Source of the DNA: Deinococcus sp.
GTDB taxonomy: Bacteria > Deinococcota > Deinococci > Deinococcales > Deinococcaceae
NCBI RefSeq assembly: GCF_030523985.1
Contig: NZ_JAUNHK010000008.1
Coordinates: 1-31,580 of the forward strand
Length of the DNA: 31,580 bases
Reading direction: 5' to 3'
This document shows positions 22,024-29,760 of this stretch, in pieces. The position numbers and the translations under genes were made by a program. The notes under the pieces are model-generated. The model saw nothing but the letters and a program-made list of their open reading frames with translations, had not been told where the DNA came from and searched no databases. Positions within the stretch are counted from its first letter, which is position 1, and each line of letters opens with the position of its first letter.

Positions 22024-22587
22024 TCATGTCCGCAGAACGCGCCGCAGATTGTCCCGCGCCTGCGCTTCCAGTCCGGCAAACTCGGGCGTGGTGTACAGCC
22101 GCTCACGGTTCAAAAAGCCGCGCAACACCTTGCGGCGACCCAGCCGGTAGAGCAGGCCGGGCACGTGGGCGTACTCCTGCCGAATGGCCGCGTCGTAAGC
22201 GTCGAACGTGGCGGCGTCCGCTCCCAGAATGGCGAGGTCGGCGTCCACCAGCAGCGCCTGTTCGCGGTCCGTGGGCGCAGCAGCGTGGCGGGTCGCCAGA
22301 ATCATGGCCCGAATGCGGGTACGCACCTCCGGCCTGACCCCCTGCGCGGCCAGCCAGTCGTCGAAAATCACGGCACTGCGTTCTTCGTTATCGGTGGCCC
22401 GTGCGTCGTAGACGAGGTCGTGGCCCCAGCAGGCCAGCGCCAGTTCGGGCGTCAGCACCCCCCGGCTGTGCAGCGCCGCCAGCATGGACTCGACGTGCGC
22501 CGCGTTGTGGTAGGCCCGCTCCGGCTCGGCGTAAAACGGCAGAGTGAAGGTACGGGCCGCCGCGACCAGTTCGGGGTCAGGCGTCAT
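22024..22587 (-). CDS. HD-domain metal-dependent phosphohydrolase-like protein
   Basis: A 187-aa soluble protein of the HD superfamily. Metal-binding candidates are His27/His31 (YHNAAHV), the His56-Asp57 doublet (CWGHDLVYD) and a later Asp in LLVDADLAILG, in the correct order. HD proteins of this short type often hydrolyse nucleotides or phosphates; the substrate is unknown. An ATG 12 nt further upstream (22599) lies inside a TATGCT box, and the ATG at 22587 is 7 nt after that box, so I take 22587 as the start of a leaderless mRNA. It lies just after the ABC permease gene on the same strand, with its own promoter. Confidence 0.82.
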   Translation of the reverse strand: MTPDPELVAAARTFTLPFYAEPERAYHNAAHVESMLAALHSRGVLTPELALACWGHDLVYDARATDNEERSAVIFDDWLAAQGVRPEVRTRIRAMILATRHAAAPTDREQALLVDADLAILGADAATFDAYDAAIRQEYAHVPGLLYRLGRRKVLRGFLNRERLYTTPEFAGLEAQARDNLRRVLRT

Positions 22588-22594
22588 GGGGCGA

Positions 22595-22600
22595 AGCATA
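22595..22600 (-). promoter_or_regulatory. Predicted leaderless -10 box of the HD-domain gene
   Basis: TATGCT on the minus strand ends 7 nt before the ATG at 22587. It sits in the short gap after the permease stop codon. Confidence 0.4.
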
Positions 22601-22605
22601 GCGGG

Positions 22606-23277
22606 TCAGCTTCCCCGCGAAAAGCGGCGTTCCAGCGCCTTTTGCACCAGTTCCAGCAGGCTGGAAATCAGCCAGTAAATCAGCGCCGCCGCCAGATACG
22701 GCCCGAACGGTTCGAAGGTGCGGGCGATGACCAGTTGGGCGCTCCGCAGCAGTTCGACCACCGTGATGACCGACACCAGCGACGTGTCCTTGACCAACCC
22801 GATCAGCGTGTTACTGAGGCTGGGCAGGGCCACCCGCGTCGCCTGGGGCAGCACAATCAGGCGCATGGTCTGCCCCGAAGTCAGGCCCAGACTGGTCGCC
22901 GCCTCGCGCTGGCCCTTGGGAATGCTGAGAATGGCGGCCCGTATCGTTTCGCTGAGGTACGCCGCCGCATTCAGCGTGAGGGCGATGATGCCGCCCATCA
23001 CCGGGTTCAGGGTGATGCCCAGACTCGGCAGGCCGTAGTAGATGACGAAAATCTGCACCAGCAGCGGCGTGCCGCGCATGAACGACACGAACAGGCTGCT
23101 CAGGCCCCGCAGCGGCGCAAACGGAGACAGCCGCGCCAGCGCCACCAGCAGGCCCAGCGGCAGCCCCAGCAACATGGCCCCCAGCGCAAATCCCAGCGTG
23201 ACCGGGGTCGCCGCCAGCAGCGTGGGCAGGGCGGCCCAGGCGCTTTGCAGCACGAGTTGGAATTGTTCGGTGTTCAT
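22606..23277 (-). CDS. Polar amino-acid ABC transporter permease (HisM/GlnP family)
   Basis: A 223-aa inner-membrane permease with about five membrane segments. It shows FMRGTPLLVQIFVIYYGLP, the family's early signature, and the EAATSLGLTSGQTMRLIVLPQA coupling loop (EAA motif) that contacts the ATPase. Such permeases work as homodimers or heterodimers with a HisP/GlnQ-type ATPase and a periplasmic binding protein. It lies 70 nt after the binding-protein gene on the same strand. A hairpin with a T-tract is in that gap, so expression should be lower than that of the binding protein. No ATPase gene is nearby, so the ATPase must be encoded elsewhere or shared. Substrate likely a polar or sulfur amino acid. 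Confidence 0.92.
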   Translation of the reverse strand: MNTEQFQLVLQSAWAALPTLLAATPVTLGFALGAMLLGLPLGLLVALARLSPFAPLRGLSSLFVSFMRGTPLLVQIFVIYYGLPSLGITLNPVMGGIIALTLNAAAYLSETIRAAILSIPKGQREAATSLGLTSGQTMRLIVLPQATRVALPSLSNTLIGLVKDTSLVSVITVVELLRSAQLVIARTFEPFGPYLAAALIYWLISSLLELVQKALERRFSRGS

Positions 23278-23291
23278 GCCTTACCCCGCGC

Positions 23292-23333
23292 GAAAATGAA
23301 AACCCCCTCTCCCTCGCGCCGAAGGAGAAGGAG
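23292..23333 (-). terminator. Attenuating terminator between the binding-protein and permease genes
   Basis: On the minus strand a 13-bp stem (23333-23321 with 23315-23303; 10 Watson-Crick and 3 G-U pairs) with a 5-nt loop is followed by TTTTCATTTT. This is a Rho-independent terminator inside an operon. Partial read-through would give more binding protein than permease. Confidence 0.75.
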
Positions 23334-23347
23334 CGGAGTATGCCGAT

Positions 23348-24106
23348 TCAAGGCTTGCTGACGTCTTGACCGAACCATTTGCGGCTGATTTTGGCATAGG
23401 TGCCATCGGCCTTGAGTTGCAGCAGCGCCCGGTTGACGGCGGCTTGCAGTCCGGTGTTGGTCTTTTTCATGGCGATGGCGACGGGTTCAGGCTTGCCGAT
23501 GACCCCGGCCCCGCGCACGGGCAGCCCCTGCTGCTTGATGAGGTAGCCGACCAGCAGGCGGTCGTTATAAGCGGCGTCCAGGCGTCCGGCGGCGAGGTCG
23601 GCCAAGTACTCGGGAGCGCCGGGATACGTCACCACGTTGATGCCGCCCGCCGCCCGCAGTTCCTTCTCGAAGTTGCTGCCCAGGCCCACGCCCACGCGCT
23701 TGCCCTTGAGGTCAGCCAACGTCTTGGGCGCGAATGTTCCCGACTTCTTCACGATGATTTGCGGGCTGGAGTAGGCGTAGGGCGTGCTGAACCCAATCGC
23801 CTTCTTGCGCTCGTCGGTCACGCCGACCTGGTTGACGATCACGTCGTACTTGTTCGCCTGCAACCCGGCGAGAATGCCGCTCCACTCGGTCAGCACGAAT
23901 TCAGGCTTGAGGCCCAGCTTGGCGGCGACCGCCTTGGCGATGTCCACGTCGAATCCGGTCAGGTTGCCCTTGTCGTCCTTATAGGTAAAGGGCGGGTAGG
24001 TGCCTTCCATGCCGATTTTCAGCACGCCTTTGGTGAGGGTCTGGGGTGCGGCCGCCGAGGCCACGCTGACCGTGAGGGCCAGAGCGAGAAGTGCAACTTT
24101 GTTCAT
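23348..24106 (-). CDS. Amino-acid ABC transporter substrate-binding protein
   Basis: A 252-aa periplasmic binding protein of the polar amino-acid family (SBP_bac_3). A signal peptide (about 1-20, cut after A-S-A-A) precedes KIGMEGTYPPFTYKDD, NLTGFDVDIAKAVAAKLG and WSGILAGLQANKYDVIVNQVGVT, the standard order. The EGTYPPF and GFDVD blocks are closest in look to cystine-binding FliY/TcyA types, but the ligand cannot be fixed from sequence. AGGAGG lies 5 nt before the ATG. Upstream there are inverted repeats at 24132-24153 and 24166-24182 that may be operators. The permease gene follows after a terminator-like hairpin. Confidence 0.93.
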   Translation of the reverse strand: MNKVALLALALTVSVASAAAPQTLTKGVLKIGMEGTYPPFTYKDDKGNLTGFDVDIAKAVAAKLGLKPEFVLTEWSGILAGLQANKYDVIVNQVGVTDERKKAIGFSTPYAYSSPQIIVKKSGTFAPKTLADLKGKRVGVGLGSNFEKELRAAGGINVVTYPGAPEYLADLAAGRLDAAYNDRLLVGYLIKQQGLPVRGAGVIGKPEPVAIAMKKTNTGLQAAVNRALLQLKADGTYAKISRKWFGQDVSKP

Positions 24107-24131
24107 GTGTTCCTCCTGTCGCCGCAGCCGG

Positions 24132-24206
24132 ATTGAACCGCAGCGAGTTCAATTCCCTAAGATGACAAGTTTTATCAACTTGGGGATGAGCCTTCTCTAA
24201 GATGAC
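24132..24206. promoter_or_regulatory. Repeat-rich control region between the binding-protein and UbiD genes
   Basis: It contains ATTGAAC-N8-GTTCAAT (24132-24153, perfect 7-bp arms), CAAGTT-N5-AACTTG (24166-24182, perfect 6-bp arms) and a 10-nt direct repeat CTAAGATGAC at 24157-24166 and 24197-24206, 40 nt apart. These look like regulator sites for the divergent genes. I could not assign one clear -35/-10 pair for the binding-protein gene. Confidence 0.5.
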
Positions 24207-24248
24207 CTGCAAGCTGTCCCTGGGTACGGTTTTTTCGGGCGACTCGCC

Positions 24249-24254
24249 TATGCT
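24249..24254 (+). promoter_or_regulatory. Predicted leaderless -10 box of the UbiD-family gene
   Basis: TATGCT ends 6 nt before the ATG at 24261. No ribosome binding site is present. Confidence 0.4.
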
Positions 24255-24260
24255 GATGCT

Positions 24261-26159
24261 ATGCCTCGCCCTGCCCAAGCCTTCCCCGATATTCAGTCCT
24301 TTATCCGTCTGCTGGAGGAACGCGGCGAACTGCTGCGCGTGTCTGCGCCCGTTTCGCGTGACCTGGAAATCACCGAAATCAGTGACCGACTGGTGAAAAA
24401 GGGTGGCCCCGCCGTGCTGTTCGAGAACGTGAAGGGCAGCGACTTTCCGGTGGTCATGGGCCTGATGGGGACGCGGGAAAGGATGGCGCTGGCGGTCGGC
24501 GTGAACGACCTGGACGAACTCGCCCAGAAAATTCGCGCCCTGATTGACCTGGGGGGCGGCGGCAGCAAGTGGGGGCTGCTGGGCAACCTGCCCAAGCTGC
24601 GCGACGCGATGAACCTGCCCCCCCAGCGCGTGCAGACGGCCCCCGTGCAGGAAGTCGTCTGGCGCGGCGACGAGGTTGACCTGAGCAACATCCCGGTGCT
24701 GAAGTGCTGGCCCGAGGACGGCGGCCCCTTCGTGACTTTCCCGCTGGTCATCACCAAAGACCCCGAAACGGGCGAGCGCAACATGGGCATGTACCGCATG
24801 CAGGTGATGAGCAAGAACACCACCGGGATGCACTGGCAACGCCACAAAACGGGCACGCGGCATCTGGAAAAGGCCAAAGCGCGTGGGCAGAAGCTGGAGG
24901 TGGCCGTGGCGATTGGCGGCGACCCCGCGCTGATCTACGCGGCGACCGCGCCCATTCCGCCCGTGCCGGGGCTGAACGAATTCTCGGTGGCGGGTTATCT
25001 GCGTGGACAACGCTACCCGGTGGTGCGGGGGCTGACGGTGGATCTGGAAGTGCCTGCCAACGCCGAATTTATCCTCGAAGGCTATGTGGACCCGCAGGAA
25101 GAATGGGTGGTGGAAGGGCCGTTCGGCGACCACACCGGCTTTTACACGCTGCCCGACCTTTACCCGCTCTTCCACGTCACCTGTGTGACCATGCGGCGCA
25201 ACCCCGTTTACCCCGCCACCATCGTGGGCCGCCCGCCGATGGAGGATGCGTACCTCATCGAAGCGTCCGAGCGGCTGTTTTTGCCCGCCGCGCAGCTCAT
25301 CATTCCCGAAATCGTGGATTACCACATGCCGCCCGCAGGTGTCGCGCACAACTTGGTGGTCGTCAGCATCAAAAAGAGCTATCCGGGGCAGGCGTACAAG
25401 GTCGCCAACGGCCTTTTCGGGCTGGGGCAGATGATGTTCGCCAAGGTCATCGTGGTCGTGGATGAAGACGTGAAAGTCAACGACATGGACGCCGTGTGGC
25501 GCGAGGTGACGCAAAAGGCGGTGCCGGGGCGCGACACGCTGACCGGACGCGGGCCGATTGACGTGCTCGACCATTCCAGCCGGGGCTGGGGCTACGGCGG
25601 CAAGCTGATTATCGACGCGACCACCAAGCGCCCGGAGGAAGTCGGCAGCGGCGTCAGCAGTCGGCCCGAACAGGCGAACGACGTGCTGCCCACCGACCCC
25701 CTGACCCTCACGATGGGGCGTACCCTGCGCGAGATTTTTTCGGTTCAGAGTCTCCCCGAAGTCGAGGGCGTGCTGGCGCAGCGGCAGACCCAGGACGGGT
25801 ACTGGTACGTCTCGCTCGACAAGACCCGCCCCGGTCAGGCCCGCGAAGTGGCCGAGACTTTTGCCGCACACCCCGCCGCGCAGGGCATTCGGCACCTGCT
25901 GATTGCCGACGCCGAAACCGACGTGCAGGACGTGGGGGACGTGTGGTGGACCATCCTGAACAACGTGGACCCCGAGCGTGATTGCTGGGTGCTGGAGGGC
26001 GTGACGGGCGAGACGCTGCTGGCCTGGGACGGCAGCCGCAAACTCCCCGAAGAGGGCTTCGTGCGCGACTGGCCCAAGAAAATCGTGATGGACGAGGCGG
26101 TACGCAACCGGGTGGACGCCCTGTGGCACGTCTGGGGCCTGCCGGAGCAGTGGCGCTGA
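24261..26159 (+). CDS. UbiD-family decarboxylase, probably menaquinone biosynthesis
   Basis: A 632-aa member of the UbiD family, which decarboxylates aromatic or polyprenylated acids using prenylated FMN. Landmarks: LLFENVKGSDFPV-type block near 52-64 (here VLFENVKGS), NIPVLKCWPEDGGPF (143-157), RNMGMYRMQ (173-181, cofactor and metal binding) and ILEGYVDPQEEWVVEGPFGDHTGFY (271-295, abridged; Glu273 and Glu285 are among the conserved acids). It is longer than E. coli UbiD (497 aa) and closer to the menaquinone-pathway decarboxylases. Deinococcus makes menaquinone by the futalosine route, which needs such an enzyme. That assignment is inferred. It diverges from the amino-acid transporter genes. 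Confidence 0.88.
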   Translation: MPRPAQAFPDIQSFIRLLEERGELLRVSAPVSRDLEITEISDRLVKKGGPAVLFENVKGSDFPVVMGLMGTRERMALAVGVNDLDELAQKIRALIDLGGGGSKWGLLGNLPKLRDAMNLPPQRVQTAPVQEVVWRGDEVDLSNIPVLKCWPEDGGPFVTFPLVITKDPETGERNMGMYRMQVMSKNTTGMHWQRHKTGTRHLEKAKARGQKLEVAVAIGGDPALIYAATAPIPPVPGLNEFSVAGYLRGQRYPVVRGLTVDLEVPANAEFILEGYVDPQEEWVVEGPFGDHTGFYTLPDLYPLFHVTCVTMRRNPVYPATIVGRPPMEDAYLIEASERLFLPAAQLIIPEIVDYHMPPAGVAHNLVVVSIKKSYPGQAYKVANGLFGLGQMMFAKVIVVVDEDVKVNDMDAVWREVTQKAVPGRDTLTGRGPIDVLDHSSRGWGYGGKLIIDATTKRPEEVGSGVSSRPEQANDVLPTDPLTLTMGRTLREIFSVQSLPEVEGVLAQRQTQDGYWYVSLDKTRPGQAREVAETFAAHPAAQGIRHLLIADAETDVQDVGDVWWTILNNVDPERDCWVLEGVTGETLLAWDGSRKLPEEGFVRDWPKKIVMDEAVRNRVDALWHVWGLPEQWR

Positions 26160-26185
26160 CGAACAGTGCCGGAGCCTGTCCCCGT

Positions 26186-26193
26186 GCTACAGT
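26186..26193 (+). promoter_or_regulatory. Candidate extended -10 promoter of the helicase gene
   Basis: TGCTACAGT (box TACAGT at 26188-26193) is an extended -10. The leader of about 90 nt holds a CGCGCAG/CTGCGCG inverted repeat (26213-26219 and 26265-26271). A TAACTT at 26244 is an alternative -10. Confidence 0.35.
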
Positions 26194-26290
26194 CGCCCCC
26201 GAACGCGCCACCCGCGCAGCCTCAACCTCTGTGGAGTGTTCCCTAACTTTTATTTCCTCGGCGTCTGCGCGTGCATGAGGCGGAGACAGC

Positions 26291-28009
26291 ATGTCAGACA
26301 GCAACAACAACCGGGGCGGCCCACGTCGTCCCCAGAATCAGCAGGGCCAACGCAACCAGAACAACCGCTCCGGCGGCTCACGCCCCGGTCAACCCCGGCC
26401 CGCGCCCCTGCCCGAAGCCCGCATGGCCTTTGGCGAGAGCGGCGACTGGGAAGCCGAACCCGTGCAGGGCAGCGCCCGCCAGGGTGACGCGCAACGTTCG
26501 GGCGGACAGCGCCAGCAGGGGCAGCGCGGGCAAGGGCAGAACCGCCCCCAGCAGGCCCGCCAGCCCCGTCCCCGCGCCGAAACCCGGCAGATCCAGCCCC
26601 AGCGCGAAGAAAAGCCCCGCGCCCTGCACCCCGCCCCCGTCAAGCTGGACAGCCCCGACGACTGGCGCAAACTGCTGGGAGGCCGCGAGCCGACGCCCGT
26701 GCAGGAGTACGCCATTCCGCAACTGCTCACCGGGCATGACGTGGTCGCCACCGCCCGCACCGGCAGCGGCAAGACGCTGGCCTTCCTGATTCCGGCGGCG
26801 GCGCGGGGCATCGGCTTCACGGCGGGCGGGCGCGGCATGGCTCCGCAAGTCCTGATCGTCTCGCCCACCCGCGAACTGGCGGTGCAAATCCGCGACGTGG
26901 CCCGCGAACTCGGCCTCAGCGCCGGGCGCATCACGGGCGGCATCACCCCCGCCGCCACCGTGCGCGAGGCCAGCGAAAAGGGCGTCATCAGCGGCACGCC
27001 GGGACGCCTCAAAGACCTCATCGGCAAGGGCGAACTGCGCCTGACCCACGTCAAATATGTCGTGCTGGACGAGGCCGACGAACTGCTCTCGCTGGGCTTC
27101 CTCAAGGACGTGGAGTGGATTGTGAACGAAGCCCGCACTCAGGCGGCGCGGCACAACCACGGCGAAATTCAGGTGGCGCTGGCCTCCGCCACTTTCCCCG
27201 AAGAGGTGCGCGGTGTGGCGGCACGGGTGCTGCGTAAGCCTGTCCGGATTGACATTGAGCCGCCCAGTCCCGCCGAAACCCGGCCCCTGGCTCCTGGTGA
27301 AGTCGCCGCTGCGGGCGAAGGCCGCGCCGAGCACGTCGCCAAAGACACCACCAAAGACGAACTGCTCGAACACGCCGTCAGCGAAATCAGGGAAGCCTTG
27401 AAAGAACCGGGCGGCTGCGCGGTCGTGTTTTGCCGCACCAAGGCGCTCACCAAACGCCGCGCCGAGAAGCTGGGGCAGATGCTCCCCGGCGAGGAAGTCG
27501 TGCCGCTTGAGGGCAACATGGACCAGCGTAAACGCGAGCGCGTGATGGAGAAGCTGCGTGACGGTACGGCCCGCGTGCTGGTCGCCACCGACATCGCCGG
27601 GCGCGGCATCGACCTGCCCGAAGTGCGCTTGGTCATTCACGCCGATGTCGCCACCACTTCCGAAGACCACGTTCACCGCTCAGGCCGCACGGCGCGGGCG
27701 GGGCGCGGCGGGCGTAACCTCGTGTTCATCATCCCCGAGCAGCGCCAGCGCTGGGCGCAGGTTCGTCGGGGTCTGCCCGCCCACCTCCACCCACCCAAGA
27801 CCGACCAAGAACACCTGATCGACAAAGACATTCAGGAAAAACAGGGCCGGGGGTCGGGCAACGGGGTAGACGCCCCCCGCCAGAGCACAGGCCAGAGCGG
27901 GCGGGGCCAGGGCGCGAGAGGGCAAAGTGGGCCACGCGGCGGTCGTCCGCAGAGCGGCGGCAGCGGGGGCCGGGGCGGAGAGGGTCGCGGCGGACGCGGG
28001 CGGCGCTGA
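26291..28009 (+). CDS. DEAD-box RNA helicase with Q/R/G-rich tails
   Basis: A 572-aa ATP-dependent RNA helicase. After a disordered N/Q/R/G/P-rich tail (1-115) come the helicase motifs in order: PTPVQEYAIP (Q-motif region, 134-143), ARTGSGKT (Walker A, 155-162), PTREL (192-196), TPGR (236-239), DEAD (260-263), SAT, the second RecA-like lobe with a RGID motif and HRSGRTARAGR. The C-terminus is again R/G/Q-rich (RGG-like), a common RNA-binding tail. Members of this family unwind structured RNA in ribosome assembly, decay or cold adaptation; the precise role cannot be read here. GGAGA lies about 5 nt before the ATG. A clear terminator follows. Confidence 0.95.
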   Translation: MSDSNNNRGGPRRPQNQQGQRNQNNRSGGSRPGQPRPAPLPEARMAFGESGDWEAEPVQGSARQGDAQRSGGQRQQGQRGQGQNRPQQARQPRPRAETRQIQPQREEKPRALHPAPVKLDSPDDWRKLLGGREPTPVQEYAIPQLLTGHDVVATARTGSGKTLAFLIPAAARGIGFTAGGRGMAPQVLIVSPTRELAVQIRDVARELGLSAGRITGGITPAATVREASEKGVISGTPGRLKDLIGKGELRLTHVKYVVLDEADELLSLGFLKDVEWIVNEARTQAARHNHGEIQVALASATFPEEVRGVAARVLRKPVRIDIEPPSPAETRPLAPGEVAAAGEGRAEHVAKDTTKDELLEHAVSEIREALKEPGGCAVVFCRTKALTKRRAEKLGQMLPGEEVVPLEGNMDQRKRERVMEKLRDGTARVLVATDIAGRGIDLPEVRLVIHADVATTSEDHVHRSGRTARAGRGGRNLVFIIPEQRQRWAQVRRGLPAHLHPPKTDQEHLIDKDIQEKQGRGSGNGVDAPRQSTGQSGRGQGARGQSGPRGGRPQSGGSGGRGGEGRGGRGRR

Positions 28010-28028
28010 AGCCACACCAGAACACAGG

Positions 28029-28072
28029 AAAAGCCGGAGGCCCAAGCGTCAGCTTCCGGCTTCTTCTTTTTG
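28029..28072 (+). terminator. Rho-independent terminator of the helicase gene
   Basis: AAGCCGGA (28031-28038) pairs with TCCGGCTT (28055-28062); a T-rich run TTCTTTTT follows. It lies in the 75-nt gap between the helicase and the convergent synthetase gene. Confidence 0.8.
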
Positions 28073-28084
28073 CCCGCCCGAGTC

Positions 28085-29650
28085 TCAGTTCACCCCACGC
28101 GCCTTGCCCTGCCACAGTTCGGCCCGCAGGATGAATTTCTGGAACTTGCCGCTGGCGGTCTTGGGCAGATCGTCGCGGAATTCATAGTGCTTGGGAGCCT
28201 TGAAGCCTGCCAGATGCCCGCGCACATGCGCCGTGAGGGCCTCGGGCGTGACCTCCTGGCCCGCGTGCAGGGCGATAAAGGCGCAGGGCACCTCGCCCCA
28301 TTTCTGGTCGGGCATAGCGACCACCACGGCTTCGCGCACGGCGGGATGGGCGTAGAGCACGCCCTCAACCTCCACGCTGCTGATGTTCTCGCCGCCCGAA
28401 ATAATCACGTCCTTGTTGCGGTCACGGATTTCGATGCGCCCGTCGGGATGGACCACCGCCACGTCGCCCGTGTGGAACCAGCCGTGCTCCAAGGCTTTGG
28501 CGGTGGCTTCCTCGTTGCGGTAGTAGCCCTTCATGACCAGATTGCCGCGCACCATGATTTCGCCCAGCGTTTCGCCGTCGTAGGGCACGGGCTGCATCTG
28601 CTGGTCGAACACCTCCACCTCGCCCGCCAGAATCATCTCGACGCCCTGTTTGGCAATCAGCGCGGCGCGGCGCGGGGTGGGCAGTTCTTCCTGCGCCGCC
28701 GACAGTTCGGCCACCGTAATCAGCGGGCTGGTCTCGGTCAGGCCGTAGACCTGCGTGACATGAAAGCCCAGCGCGTTCATGTCGGCGATGGTGCGGGCGT
28801 GGGGCGGGCTGCCCGCCGTCGCCACGCGAATGGGACGCGACACCGGGCGGGCGTGGGCGGGGTCGGTGAGCATGGACAGCACGGTGGGCGCGGCGCAGAG
28901 GTGGGTCACGCCGTACTCCTCGATGGCGGCGTAGGCGGCGTCGGCACGCACGGCGGGCAGCGTCACATGGGTCGCCCCCACGCCGAAGGGACTCCAGACC
29001 CCGCCCCAGCCGTTGGCGTGAAAGTCGGGGAGGGTGTGCAGATAAACCGTGTCCTGGTCGGCCTTGAAGTAATACAGCGTCTCGATGGCATTGAGCATGG
29101 TCGAGCGGTGCGTCAGCATCACGCCTTTGGGGTCGGAGGTGGTGCCGGACGTGAAGTTGATGGTGATGGTGTCGTTCTCGTCCTGCACGGGAATGGACAG
29201 CGGGGAGCCGTCCTGCGCGGCGAGGCGGGCCTCGAAATCCTTCCCGGCCTCACCGTTCCCCATCACCCAGACCTCTACGCCCTGTTCGGCGGCGACCTCG
29301 CGCACTTTTTCGTGCAGCGATTCGTCCACCAGCAGCAATTTGACCTCGGCGTGGCGCAACTGAAAGGCGTATTCCTCCGGTGTCAGGCGGGTATTGAGCG
29401 GCACCAGCACGCTGCCCGCCCAGGGCACCGCCGCGTAGGTCAGCAGGCCGCCGTGCGTGTTGGGCGACAACACCGCCACGTGCTGCCCGCCGTACCCCGC
29501 CGCCTGCACCGCGCGGGCGAGTCGAAAAATGCGCTGGCCCCACTGGGCATAGGTAAAGCGCGGCCCGCCGGGTTCGATGACGGCGGTGTGATCGGGGTAG
29601 AGTTTCAGGCCACGGCGAACGAGGTCTAGCGGGGTCAGGGGAGTCATCAT
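28085..29650 (-). CDS. AMP-forming acyl-CoA synthetase (AMP-binding family)
   Basis: A 521-aa ANL-superfamily enzyme that activates a carboxylic acid with ATP and forms an acyl-CoA thioester. The P-loop motif TSGTTSDPKGVMLTHR is at 167-182, followed by QVYGLTETSP, GYYRNEEAT, the WFHTGD motif, RDRNKDVIISGGENIS and the C-terminal lysine block DLPKTASGKFQK with the catalytic Lys. Chain-length preference cannot be read; it resembles medium/long-chain and fatty-acyl ligases of the DmdB-like group. GGAGG lies 8 nt before the first of two adjacent ATGs. A good promoter is found upstream (29695-29724). It stands alone between the helicase and the GH26-like genes. Confidence 0.93.
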   Translation of the reverse strand: MMTPLTPLDLVRRGLKLYPDHTAVIEPGGPRFTYAQWGQRIFRLARAVQAAGYGGQHVAVLSPNTHGGLLTYAAVPWAGSVLVPLNTRLTPEEYAFQLRHAEVKLLLVDESLHEKVREVAAEQGVEVWVMGNGEAGKDFEARLAAQDGSPLSIPVQDENDTITINFTSGTTSDPKGVMLTHRSTMLNAIETLYYFKADQDTVYLHTLPDFHANGWGGVWSPFGVGATHVTLPAVRADAAYAAIEEYGVTHLCAAPTVLSMLTDPAHARPVSRPIRVATAGSPPHARTIADMNALGFHVTQVYGLTETSPLITVAELSAAQEELPTPRRAALIAKQGVEMILAGEVEVFDQQMQPVPYDGETLGEIMVRGNLVMKGYYRNEEATAKALEHGWFHTGDVAVVHPDGRIEIRDRNKDVIISGGENISSVEVEGVLYAHPAVREAVVVAMPDQKWGEVPCAFIALHAGQEVTPEALTAHVRGHLAGFKAPKHYEFRDDLPKTASGKFQKFILRAELWQGKARGVN

Positions 29651-29694
29651 GCGGGCAACCTCCAGAAAACGGGCGTTTGTTTTGCGGTGCGCTT

Positions 29695-29724
29695 ACTGTA
29701 CGTCCCGGCTGTGAGGTTGGGCAA
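29695..29724 (-). promoter_or_regulatory. Promoter of the acyl-CoA synthetase gene
   Basis: On the minus strand TTGCCC (29724-29719) and TACAGT (29700-29695) are 18 nt apart. The leader to the ATG at 29650 would be about 40 nt. Confidence 0.6.
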
Positions 29725-29760
29725 AATTCTCTGGACAGGCAGCGGCTTCCTGCCTCTCCC

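Noticed and set aside
23979..26129. 716-codon open frame antisense to the UbiD-family gene
   Set aside because: The plus strand encodes an intact UbiD protein; the antisense product is low-complexity H/R/G-rich sequence without motifs.
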